NCBI GenBank assembly: GCA_020881915.1
Contig: JAJFPB010000003.1
Span: forward strand, 1,798,001-1,862,000
Direction of reading: 5' to 3'
DNA from: Paramyrothecium sp. XJ0827
Taxonomy: Eukaryota; Ascomycota; Sordariomycetes; Hypocreales; Stachybotryaceae
Length of the DNA: 64,000 nucleotides
Shown here: positions 1-11,108 of the stretch, one piece after another
How the letters are laid out: each line of letters opens with the position of its first letter
Position numbering within the stretch: the stretch's first letter is position 1
Position numbers and translations under genes: made by a program
The notes under the pieces: generated by a model
What the model was told of the DNA's origin: nothing
What the model saw: the letters and a program-made list of their open reading frames with translations, nothing else
Database searches by the model: none

Positions 1-585
1 TTAGTAAGGCCCCTATTATTAATAGGAAGAAAATACGACTATTATTATCTAATACCTTTAAAAAGGGCCTTAGGGCCCTAAATAACTAATTTAAAGATAA
101 TATTTGAACTAATGGGGTATTTTCCCTAATACTTAATATATAGTCTTAAAAGATAGGGGCTTCCTATCTAGGAATTATTACTATTTTCCTAGATAGTAAT
201 TTTACCCTACATTATAAGCTTATAAGTAAGTTATATATTTGATTACATTATTTATTATTATATTATTTATTATTATATATATATATATATATAACTATTA
301 TATAGGCTTTAATAAGCTTCAAGAGGCTTATATAGGCCTTAATATTTATAAGGAATTCCTATTTGCCTTATTCCCTTATTCTAGTATTACTAAATTTACG
401 ATTTTAAGGTAAGCTTTCTATTTCTTTATTATTTATTATATATATTATAATATATATATATATATAACTAACTATATTATAGTATTACTAGAGATAATAC
501 TATAAATAATAATATGTTTTTATAAGTATATAAATTGAATTTAAATATAACCGGAAAATCAACGACTTTTAAGGCTAATATTTAA

Positions 586-2200
586 TATACAGCACATATA
601 ATTAATTTAGTAGTACAAGATATATTATTGGATTTTCTATTATCTAAAAAAATAGCTACTAATTTATCTATTTATATTTATTTAACTATAGATAAATTAA
701 ATAGAGATCTAGTAGTAGAAATAGAAGATTTAGAATTAAAAGGTATATTATTTTCTATATTTTTTCCCCTTTATTAATTTATATATATAATAATTATTAT
801 ATATATATATATATTTATATATTTACTAATATCTATTATATATAGATCTTCTAAGCCGAATTTATTAAATAGTATCTCTTATAAAATATAATTAAGAGCC
901 TAGAAAACTATTAGAAGAGGCTATTTTAAAATATAAGGATTCTAATACCTTAGAAACTAAAAAACAATAGATTCCTATAGGTAAGTTATTTCTAATTGCC
1001 TTATATATATATATATATATAATATAATATAATTACTAATAATATTATATAGATATAGTAACCCATTAGAATTTAACTTTTTTTATACTTAAGGCTACTA
1101 TTAAATTAAAAGAGCCTCTTTCCTATATATATAGGAATACTACTAATAAGGAATTTAAAAATATATTCCTAACCAAAATTAACTAAGAAAAAACCTAGGC
1201 CCTAGCTAACCTATTTAGGGTTTTTTTAAGGCCTTTAGAAATATTACAAGGCCAGCTATATATAACACTTCCGGAAAGTCTCTTATATATATATCTATTA
1301 TATAAGGACTTAAATTATTATAAGGAAAAGTATACTAAAATAGTTACTAATCCTAATTATAAGGAACATATAAGTGATTTTCCTATTTTTATTACTATTA
1401 TTATTATATATACTAATATATATATTTAGGGGGACTTTTTTACCTATTTAGGATCCTCTATTTCTAAGGGCCTAGCTAAATTAGAGAAATATTTCCCTAA
1501 TAAGCTAGTAGCTAGGGGCCCTAAGGGTCTTACTAGCTATAAATCCTATATAATAGCCCTTATATTAGATCCTAGCTATTAATTACAGTATTTTAAATCT
1601 AGGGAAATATTATATTATTATTCTACTATTAAATTAGATGCTATTAAGCTAATTATAGCAGAATATAATAAGTAAGTAAATTCCCTATATTATATATATA
1701 TATATTATATAACTAATATTATTTATAGGCTTAAAGGGCCTTTTAATACTACTATATCTTTTAATAAACTAGTAGATCATAGCCCTAGGCCTATATCTTC
1801 TAAAGGCTCTATATCTGCCTTAGAAAATAAATTATATATAGATAATACTAATAATAGTAATGAATTATCTTTATATTTTAAAGATAAATATATTCCTAAG
1901 TATATAAGTTATTTATATTATTTTTCTCTATTTTCCCCTATTTTATTACTATTATTATTATATTTTTATTAATTATTATATAGACAATTATATTAGCTTA
2001 GTAGAAATTATATATTAATTAATTTCCTATATTATCTATATTAGCTAGGTATTATCTAGCTATTCTGGGTATATCTACTGCTATTAAGGCTATACTTTCT
2101 ACTAATAATATTATTATTATTAAGTAAAAGGTCTTAATTATATCTAGGTATAATTAGGGAATTAATATTATTAAAGAGCTAGAAATATATAGATTTTAAG
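586..2200 (+). mobile_element. hAT-family transposase relic
   Basis: Reading the plus strand piecewise gives hAT hallmarks in the right order. At 586 there is a TAHIINLVVQDIL-like stretch (family CxAHxxNL motif). At about 1053 comes IVTH*NLTFFIL, matching TRWNST..ML with Trp as TAG. At 1556 is ALILDPSY followed by QYF (the ALVLDP block). At 1999-2004 TAGTAG stands where the family has WW, followed from 2023 by FPILSILARYYLAI and GISTAIKAILS, the C-terminal dimerisation domain. All stops seen are explained by RIP at Trp, Gln or Arg codons. The coding blocks are separated by AT-only stretches with intron-like ends (see findings). The gene is dead. Element ends are not certain; 2795 could be the 3' end. 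Confidence 0.8.
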
Positions 2201-2626
2201 AGTTTAAAGGAGGATTTAAATTAGTATTATATAGTAATTATTCTTCTTACTTTTATAGTCTTTATATAGCTAGTTCTATAGTCTTTATATAGCTAGTTCT
2301 ATAGTATTTATATAGCTAGTTATATAGTATTTTAAACTAAAGAGTAGTTTAGAGCGAATTAGACCTTAGGGAATTATCTAATATTAGAAGCCCTATATAT
2401 AGCTATAGTATAGATAAATTTATAAGTTAGAAAATACTATATATAATATAATTATATAAAAAATTTATATTAATATTTATAGCTCTATATATATCTTCTA
2501 TAGCTAGTTATATAGTATTTTAAACTAAGGTGAAGTTTATAGTAAATTAGAGCTTAAGAAATTATCTAATTTTAAAAGTACTATATATAGCTATATTATA
2601 TATGTATATATATATATATATATAAT

Positions 2627-2795
2627 AACCAATATTTGGTTATTATAAGTTTACTAATAATTAGTTAACCAAATATAGGTTAACTAATAATAGGTTAACC
2701 AAAAATTAGTTAACCAAAAATAAGTTAACTAATTATTAGTTAACCTGATTTATTTTTGGTTAACCTAGATTTGCTTAACTAACCTTCCCAGCCTG
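2627..2795. mobile_element. hAT-type terminal fragment (3' end)
   Basis: A stretch rich in GGTTAACC/AGTTAACC direct and inverted motifs ends in AACCTTCCCAGCCTG at 2795. Read backwards this gives CAGGCTGGGAAGGTT, closely related to the terminus of the complete MITE at 9898-10462 (CAGGCTTGGGAA). The matching left end was not found, so this is either a truncated MITE or the 3' end of the hAT relic upstream. Confidence 0.5.
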
Positions 2796-2859
2796 ATATA
2801 GATATATAGGTCTATTATATATCTATATAATATATATCTATATATATATATATAATTAA

Positions 2860-2987
2860 AATTTGTAGTTAACTCCAAAATAGTTAACTACATTGTAGTT
2901 AATAGTTAATTATAGTTAACTATTTGTAGTTAAGTATATTATAGTTAGTAGTTAACTATAAATAGTTAACTATTCTTCCTAAGTCTA
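2860..2987. mobile_element. hAT-like MITE fragment, RIP-mutated end
   Basis: GTAGTTAACTA-type palindromes like those of the complete MITE at 9898-10462 fill this stretch. It ends in ATTCTTCCTAAGTCTA, a degraded form of that element's terminus (reverse complement TAGACTTAGGAA versus CAGGCTTGGGAA). The left end is missing. Confidence 0.5.
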
Positions 2988-3484
2988 AAATGCAGCTAAT
3001 TATATAGCTAGAACCAGATATTAGCCGAATATAGGTCTTTTACTAATTAGGAAATTACATATATTTATAGAGCTATATTTTTAAATATATTTATACAGAT
3101 TTTTATATATTTATACCTAATATAATTAGCTAGTTATATAGCTATTTAAACCAAAGTATAATTTTTAAGTAAATTAGAGCTTAAGGAATTATCTAAATTT
3201 AAAACTACTATATATAGTTATAATATATATATATATAGAAATTAGAAATTATTATTTATATTATAATTATATATAAAATTTATATTAATATTTATAGGTT
3301 TATATATATTCTATATAGCCAGTAATATAGATATTTAAAGTAATGTAAATTAGATCCTAAGTAATTACCTAATTTTAAAGCTATTATATATAGTTATAAG
3401 TTCTATATATATAAAGCTTTTATATAAAAAGAATAATATATAGTAATTATAAATTTATTTATAGTTTTATTATATAATTATATA

Positions 3485-3661
3485 ATTATATATATAATAT
3501 AATAGGTAATTAAAATTTAGTCATTAGTTAATTAAAAATTAATTAAAATAAAAGTTAGTTAATTAAATTTTAATTAACTAATTTTTATTCTAATTAATTT
3601 TTAGTTATTTATTAGTTATTCTAAATAACTAGGTTTTAGTTAATTAATCTCCCCAAGCCTA
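3485..3661. mobile_element. hAT-like MITE fragment with AGTTAATTAA repeats
   Basis: TTAGTTAATTAA motifs, probably mutated forms of GTTAAC-type subterminal repeats, lead to the end CTCCCCAAGCCTA at 3661. The reverse complement TAGGCTTGGGGAG matches the MITE terminus. The left boundary is only approximate and no target duplication was recognised. Confidence 0.45.
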
Positions 3662-6060
3662 CCTAATAAATAAGATCCCTTAAGTAGAGGAAGCCCTAGT
3701 AGTAAAGCTAAATACTAACTAATACCTAAGAATATCTTAAGATAGCTAAAGTAAATATAAAACTAAGTATATATTATAATATAGTTTAAGAGCTATAAAA
3801 GAAAACTATTTTTTATAAAATAAAGAAGAATTTAAATAAATTTAAAATTAAGTAATATTTCTTAAAAAATAAGATCTATAATTTAAAAATTAAAATAAAT
3901 ATAAAGAAAATAAAGTATTTAATTAAGGAGATTTAATAATCTAGAGTTCTTATAGATCTTTTATTATAGATAATAGAAATAGTAAGATTTATTACTAAGT
4001 TCTTACTATTATAGTAAATTATTAAGTAAATCTACCTTATTTAAATTAATAATATTTATTTCTTTTTATAGTATAATAATATATATTATCTAAAGACTAA
4101 TATATATATATAATAAGTAGCCTAATATAATAAGTAGCCTAGAAAACCCTTATCTTATATCCTAATTATTTAATTAAATAATTTACTATAATTAGTAATA
4201 TTAAACTTAATTTAAGAGATTAATATTATTCTTATACTTTAAGCCCTTTAAAAAGACCTAAAATTAAATCTATAATATATTATAATTATTTATAAAATAC
4301 CTTAGAAAATACTAGAGTACTATTAGTAGAAAATATAAACTTAATATAATATTATAGCTAATTTATATAAATTATTTAATCTTAAGAAATAAATAATAAT
4401 TTAATATATTCTTAATCTAAATATATAAAGATTTTTATTTTAATTTTATAATATTAAAGATATAGCTAATTAATTACTTACTAAGTAAGAAATATCTTCT
4501 ATTAAGTTATATTAAGTCTTAAATTTTATTAAGTAATAATTAAAGCTTAAAATATATTTTTTTTACAAATATAATTACTAAAGAGCTAAATATAAAGATT
4601 TAATTATAATAAATATATAGTTCTTATTTATAAAGAATATAATTATAAAATATAATATTAAATTAAATAATTAATATAACTTTAATAAAACTAGCTTTAT
4701 AATAGGTATTATTATAAGTAATATAGTTATTATAAATATAAAGAAATATATAAATCTTAAAAGATTTAATTTAGGAATTATAAATAAAATATAGTAATTA
4801 AATTAATTAATATTAAAAAGTAAATATTACTACTATTTATTATTATTATAAATTAATATTATTTCTTAAGTTAATATTATAAAAGTAATTTTTAATTAAT
4901 TAAATTATTATAATTACTAAAAATAACTAAATTAATAATAAAATAAGCCTTAAGTAATTAAAGTACTTTAATTAATATATAATTAATTAATTAAATAATT
5001 CTTATTATTTTTTAATTCTTAATAAATATAAGAGCTACTATTTAATTATATTTAAAGATTTTTATAAAAGTAATAAGATTATTATACTTTTATATATTAT
5101 TTTATTTATTTTATTTACTTTAATTACTAAATATAAATTACTTTAAATTACTTAAAAGAATTTATAATTAAGAAATAAAGTATTTAATTAAATACTTTAT
5201 ATATATATTTTTAAAACTAAATTCTTTTTTATTTTTTATATTATATATTAAATTATTATAATTAAATTAAATATTTAAAAAAACTTTAAGAATATTAAAT
5301 TTATTTCTTTAAATATAAATTATATAATCTTAAAGCTTAATATTTAATTATAAACTTTAATATTTATTATTAATAAGCCTAAGTTACTTATTTCTTAAAC
5401 TTTAAAGATCTTAAAAATAATTAAAGAAATTAAATTTTAATTTAAATATATTAAAAAATAAATAAAAAAATATAAAAGTAGCTCTTTAATATTAATTATT
5501 AAGGCTTTAAATTTATTTTTTAAGAATTTATTTATAAATTAATATAAAATAGCTTTACTTAAGATTAAGATTTATAATCTTTAAGAAGTAAATAAAATAC
5601 TAAGTTAATACTAAAAAAAAGAAATATTTATATAATAAAGAAATAATAATTATAAAAGAAAATTAAATATTAATTAATTAAATAAATATAAATATATAAG
5701 TAATAATTAAATTATTAAAATAAAGTAATTAAAGAAAATTAAAGTAATTAATTTAGTAGTAATATAATATATATAATAAGTTTAGTTATAATATATAAAT
5801 ATATAAGATAGAAGTAAAGATCTTTAAGTAAAAGTATAGTAATTAATTTTAATTAATTAAATAATCTATAGTATTTTAATTAAGGTTCTTATTTTAAGGA
5901 TTAAGATTTTTAGGCCACTTATTATATTAGGGCACTTATTATATATATATATTATATAAGTTACTATAGTAATTAAGCTAATTATATAATCTACTATATA
6001 ATCTTAGTAATAGTAGTAAATACTAGTAATAATAGGTCTTTTATTCTTAGTATCTAGGAG
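3662..6060 (-). repeat. Host repeat H, inverted copy, split by Fot1-type element
   Basis: The segments 3.67-4.10 kb and 5.95-6.06 kb read, in reverse complement, like consecutive pieces of the repeat at 9.46-9.9 kb. Position 6060 back to 6001 reads CTCCTAGATACTAAGAATAA, followed by AAGACCTATTATTACTA, matching 9460 onward. The segment near 4.0 kb matches about 9.56-9.68 kb. The Fot1-type element at 4111-5941 lies between the two pieces. The identity of H is unknown. Confidence 0.6.
4111..5941 (+). mobile_element. Fot1/pogo-type (Tc1/mariner) element, copy a
   Basis: An element of about 1.83 kb with terminal inverted repeats. The left end reads TAATAAGTAGCCTAATAT followed by AATAAGTAGCCTAG; the right end, reverse complemented, reads TAATAAGTGCCCTAATAT followed by AATAAGTGGCCTA. 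The ends lie in TA-rich DNA, consistent with TA target use. At 4675 the plus strand reads YNFNKTSFIIGIIIS, the RIP-altered form of the NFDETGF.MG motif at the first catalytic Asp of fungal Fot1/pogo transposases (Asp to Asn and Glu to Lys are G-to-A changes). The gene is full of stops and dead. A second copy lies inverted at 7048-8831. Confidence 0.75.
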
Positions 6061-6106
6061 AAATATAATAGATTATATAATTAATTTAATTATAATAGTA
6101 ACTTAT
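5956..6106. repeat. Imperfect inverted repeat at head-to-head junction
   Basis: Arms 5956-5998 and 6064-6106 are 43 nt each and pair with five mismatches; most differences are RIP-type transitions. The 65-nt spacer contains the start of host repeat H. The structure arises because two H copies meet head to head; it could form a cruciform or hairpin transcript. Confidence 0.7.
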
Positions 6107-6793
6107 ATAAATCTATATATAATATATATTATTATATAATAAGAACTTTATTTATATATTTTTATAATTATAAGTAAAATTAAATAAAATAACTTATTTT
6201 ATTATAAGCTTATTAGGAAATAAATATTATTAATTAAAATAAATTAGATTTATTTAATTATTTTTTATAATAATAAGAGCTTTATTTTATTTTATTAGGT
6301 CTTTTTAAATCTCTAATTAAGTTTCTTATTTAAGCTTTTAAAAATATTCTTATTAAGTTTATTAAGTTCCTTATTCTTAAATTAATTAATTATATTTTAA
6401 ATATAATTTAGTTCTTATTTCTTAATTAAATTTATAATATTTTTCTTTAATTACTAAATCTTATTAATAATTAAGTTATTTTTAATATTTATTTTTATTA
6501 TAATTTAAGTATTTATATATTTAAGATTTAATTAATATATAGAAATATTTATAACTTTAAAAAGTTCTTATTTATAAGATTTATAGATTTTAGCTTCTTA
6601 AGAGATATTTTAAGAATTAATTATTATAGTAGATCTCTTTTATTATTAAAATTAGTAATAAATAGATATTTTAATTATAATAAGATAAAAAAAATTTTAT
6701 ATTATTATTCTTTAAGTAGTTTAATTTAATTTTATTAAAAGTATATAATATATATTAGTATAGAGTTTATATTAACTTTAGTATTATTACTAA

Positions 6794-9022
6794 GAAGCTT
6801 AGAAAATTAATTAATTAATTAATTAATTAATAAATAATTTATATTTAATTTATTTATTTTTAATAAGTAATTATTACTTAATTATTTATTTTTATTATAT
6901 TTAAAAATTAATATTTATAATTATATATATATATATATATATATATTAGGTATTTTATTATAATATATATATAAGCTTTATAAATCTAATTATAATTATT
7001 ATAATATATAAAAATAATATAATTTAATATTAATTAATATATATATATAATAAATTAATTAATATAATAAATTAATTAAAAGTCTTAATTTTTAAAATAA
7101 AAATATTAATTAAAATACTATAAATTATTTAATTAATTAAAAATAATTATTATATTTTTCTTTAAAGATCTTTATTATTATTTTATATATTTATATATTA
7201 TAATTAAATTTATTATATATATTATATTATTATTAAATTAATTACTTTAATTTTTATTATTATTTTATTTTAAAAATTTAATTATTATTTATATATTTAT
7301 ATTTATTTAATTAATTAAATATTTTTTTAATAATTATTATTTTTTATTATATAAATATTTATTTTTAATATTAATTTAGTATTTTATTTATTTTTAAAAA
7401 AATTTAATTTTTAATTTTTAATAATATTATTTTATATTAATTTATAAATAAATTCTTAAAAAATAAATTTAAAATTTTAATAATTAATATTAAAAATTAC
7501 TTTTATATTTTTAAATTTATTCTTTTATATATTTAAATTAAAATTTATATTTTTAATTATTTTTAAAGTTCTTAAAATTTAAAAAATAAATAATTTAAAT
7601 TTATTAATAATAAATTTTAAAATTTATAATTAAATTTCAAATTTTAAAGTTATATAATTTATATTTAAAAAAGTAAATTTAATATTTTTAAAAAGTTTTA
7701 AAATATATTTAATTTAATTATAATAATTTAATATATAATATAAAAATATTTATTTTAAAAATATATATTATAAAATATTTAATTAAATACTTTATTTTTT
7801 AATTATAAATTTTTAAATAATTTAAAGTAATTTATATTTAATAATTAAAATAAATAAAATAATATATAAAATATAATAATTTTATTTTTTTATTAAATTT
7901 TTTAAAAATAATTAAATAATAATTTTTATATTTATTAAAAAAAAAAATAATAAAAATTATTTAATTAATTAATTATATATTAATTAAAATATTTTAATTA
8001 TTTAAGATTTATTTTATTATTAACTTAATTATTTTTAATAATTATAATAATTTAATTAATTAAAAATTTTTTTTATAATATTAATTTAAAAATAATATTA
8101 ATAATAAATAATAATAAATAATAATAATATTAATTTTTTAATATTAATTAATATAATTATTATAATTTATTTATAATTTTTAAATTAAATTTTTAAAAAT
8201 TTATATATTTTTTTATATTTATAATAATTATATTATTTATAATAATATTTATTATAAAATTTATTTTATTAAAATTATATTAATTATTTAATTTAATATT
8301 ATATTTTATAATTATATTTTTTATTAATAAAAATTATATATTTATTATAATTAAATCTTTATATTTAATTCTTTAATAATTATATTTATAAAAATATATT
8401 TTAAATTTAAATTATTTAATTATTATTTAATAAAATTAAATATTTAATATAATTTAATAAAAAATATTTTTATTTAATAAGTAATTAATTATTATATTTT
8501 TAATATTATAAAATTAATTTTCTTTATAAAATTAAATTATTAAAATATATTAAATTATTATTTATTTCTTAAAATAAATAATTTATATAAATTAATATAT
8601 ATATATAATAAAAAATATTTTTATAATTATATAAAATATTATATAAAATCTAATATATTTATAAAATATATTATAAATTTAATTTTAAAGTTTTTAAAGA
8701 ACTTAAAGTATAAAATTAATATTAATTTTTAATTTAAATTTAATATAATTAATTATAATAAATTATTTAATTAATTAATTAAAATATAAAATAAGAGATT
8801 CTTAATTAATTTATTATATTAATTAATTTACTATATATATATATATTAATATATTATTAATTAATTAATCTTTAATTAATTTATAATTAATTAATTAATA
8901 TTTAATTAATTAATATTTAATTAATTTATATTTAATTAATTTATATTTAATTAATTTATATTTAATTTATTTATTTTATTTTTAGTTAATTAAATATTAA
9001 TTAATTAATCTCTTTAAGCCTA
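6794..9022. mobile_element. hAT-like MITE containing a Fot1-type insertion
   Basis: The left end GAAGCTTAGAAAATTAATTAA and the right end (reverse complement TAGGCTTAAAGAGATTAATT) are matching degraded inverted termini of the CAGGCTTGGG family. Flanks are ATTACTAA (6786-6793) and ATTACTAG (9023-9030), an 8-bp target duplication with one RIP-type difference. An empty version of the site is present at about 10,930-10,945. Removing the Fot1-type copy inside (7048-8831) leaves an element of about 445 bp. Confidence 0.72.
7048..8831 (-). mobile_element. Fot1/pogo-type element, copy b (inverted, heavily RIPed)
   Basis: The reverse complement aligns along its whole length with 4111-5941. For example, the reverse complement of 4930-5230 matches about 7760-8050, and the ends read TAATAAATTAATTAATAT where copy a has TAATAAGTGCCCTAATAT. 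The catalytic-motif region of copy a at 4675 corresponds to about 8255-8330 here (minus strand), further mutated. Copy b has lost almost every G and C that copy a keeps. It sits inside the MITE 6794-9022. Confidence 0.72.
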
Positions 9023-9897
9023 ATTACTAGTATTATTATAGTTATAATTATAAGGTTTATTTAGATCTTAGTAATATAGTAATATTCTAATAGCTCTATT
9101 AAGTTCTTATATATATATATATATAGTAGAATAAATAACTTAAGTCTTATAAGTATATATAATATATTATATATTTTTATTATTAACTTTATTATTATTA
9201 TATCTAAGATTCTAGGTTTTAGATTTTTTTTTTAAATTATTCTTATTATATTTAGGTCCCTATTTAATATTCTTAAATTTAAATTATATTAATAAAGTTC
9301 TTAATTACTAATATTATTATAGCTCTAATTATAAGATTTATTTAATAATTAGTAAACTAATAATATCTTAATAGCTCTATTAAGTCCTAATATATATATA
9401 GTAAAATAAATAACTTAAGTCTTATAAGTACTTATAATATATTATATTATAAATATCTCCTCCTAGGTACTAAGAATAAAAGACCTATTATTACTACTAT
9501 TACTAAGGTTATATAATCTATTATATAATTAGTTTAATTACTATAGTAGCTAATATAGATCTATATTAAATAATATATATTATTATATAATAAGAACTTT
9601 ATTTCTTCTTAGAAAATAGATATTATTAATTAAAATAAGTTAGATTTACTTAATTATTTTCTATAATAATAAGAACTTTAGTCTAGCTTATTATTCTAAC
9701 TCTAGTATTTAGTTTTATTTAGTCTTTTTAAATCTCTTATTTAACTTATTAAACTTCTTCCTAAGAGGCCTATTTAGCCTCTTTCTCTTATATTAATTAG
9801 CTATATCTTATATATAACCTAGTTCCTATCTCTTAGCTAGATTAGTAGTACTTTTCTTTAGTTCCTAGATAATATATCTATAATATATCATTATTAG

Positions 9898-10462
9898 CAG
9901 GCTTGGGAAGAGTAGTTAACTATTTGTAGTTAACTACTAACTACAATATAGTTAACTACAAATAGTTAACTATTTTTAACTATTAACTATATTGTAGTTA
10001 GTAGTTAACTACTAATTTTAATAAAATTTATAACTACTATTTATATATAGCTTATAAATATCTAAATATTATATAGATCTTAGTTATATATTCTTTATAA
10101 TATAATAATAAATATTAAAATTAATATATATTATTTTTATTATTAAAAATATTAATATACTTATTTTTAAATCCTATATAGTATTATATAATTTATTTTT
10201 AATTTCCTATAATATATTTTATTATTTTATATATAATAGATATTATAATAATATTTATTTTTTATTTAGTAATTAACTATATTATAGTTAGTAGTTATTT
10301 GTAGTTAACTATATTGTAGTTAACTATTTTGTAGTTAACTATTTTGTAGTTAACTACATTGTAGTTAGTAGTTATTTGTAGTTAACTATATTGTAGTTAA
10401 CTATTTTGTAGTTAACTACATTGTAGTTAAATAGTTAATAGTTAACTACATTCCCATGCCTG
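9898..10462. mobile_element. Complete hAT-type MITE with 8-bp target duplication
   Basis: A 565-bp element bounded by inverted termini CAGGCTTGGGAAGAGTAG and CAGGCATGGGAATGTAG (read inward), each running into GTTAACTA. It is flanked on both sides by the exact 8-bp direct repeat ATTATTAG (9890-9897 and 10,463-10,470). Eight-base duplications and CAGG-type termini are typical of hAT elements. Subterminal zones of about 130 and 190 bp are packed with the palindrome TAGTTAACTA; such clusters are where hAT transposases usually bind. The centre is AT-rich filler with no ORF. TG and CA dinucleotides survive, so it has suffered little RIP. Confidence 0.85.
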
Positions 10463-11108
10463 ATTATTAGTTATTATTATTATTAGTTATTAACCGCCTA
10501 TAGAGGCACCGCACTGCCTTATATAAATAGATAGAGAATTAAGCTTTTATATACATTTCTTAATAATTACTAATAATCTATAACACTAGATCTTATTAAT
10601 AATTAAGCTATTTTTAATATCTCCCTTGGCTATAATTTAATTTTCTATATATTTAGGATTTAATTAGTATATAGAAATAATCTTATAATCCTTAAGGGTC
10701 CTTACTTATAGGCTATAATATAGATTCAGGCTTCTTAAGAGAGTCAGGTAGCTCTTCTATTATTAGTATTAGTAATAAATAGATCTATAGGATAGGAGAT
10801 TTTAATTATAATAAGGGTATAAGTAAGTTTTTATATTACTATTCTTTAAATAACTTTACTACTATAATTTAATTTAACTTTATTAAGACTAAATAATATA
10901 TATTACTATAGAATTTATATTAACTTTAGTTTTATTATTAGTATTAATATAACTATAATTATAAGATTTATTTAAATATATTTAATAAAGATCTTAGTAA
11001 TATAATAATATCTTAATAATTCTATTAAGTTTCTATTAAAATAAATAACTTAAGTCTTATAAGTACTTATAATATATTATATATTTTTTATTTTTAACTT
11101 TATTATTA

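Larger units (their letters stand above)
2270..3400. repeat. Four degenerate ~100-bp repeat units
   Basis: A unit beginning TATAGCTAGTTATATAG, followed by a TTTAAACTAAAG-like stretch, AAATTAGAGCTTAAGGAATT, ATCTAATTTTAAAA and CTATATATAGCTATA recurs at about 2305-2415, 2500-2605, 3125-3225 and 3318-3400. Copies differ mainly by C/T and G/A changes, as expected after RIP, and by small indels. The array is split by GTTAAC-rich hAT-type sequence at 2.63-2.99 kb. No coding capacity is seen. It may be part of a larger unknown element or subterminal sequence of the hAT relic upstream. Confidence 0.6.
6061..9460 (+). repeat. Host repeat H, direct copy 1, split by nested insertion
   Basis: Positions 6061-6793 and 9023-9460 together parallel 9.49-11.1 kb. 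The stretch at 6475-6790 aligns with 10.58-10.93 kb, including the string AGTAATAAATAGAT and a shared TATATTAACTTTAG. At 6793/9023 copy 1 is interrupted by the element 6794-9022, while the other copy is continuous at about 10,915-10,960. Part of H is repeated directly within this copy (about 9023-9165 and 9303-9450). Minus-strand reading of H gives short blocks that resemble a pogo-type transposase C-terminus, but this is weak. Confidence 0.65.

Noticed and set aside
1..300. Possible telomere at the window start
   Set aside because: Only isolated TTAGGG-like words within GGGCCTTAGGGCC contexts; no tandem telomeric repeats.
2627..2987. CRISPR-like regularly spaced repeats (GTTAAC)
   Set aside because: Palindromic words at irregular spacing in a eukaryotic transposon block; they are MITE subterminal repeats.
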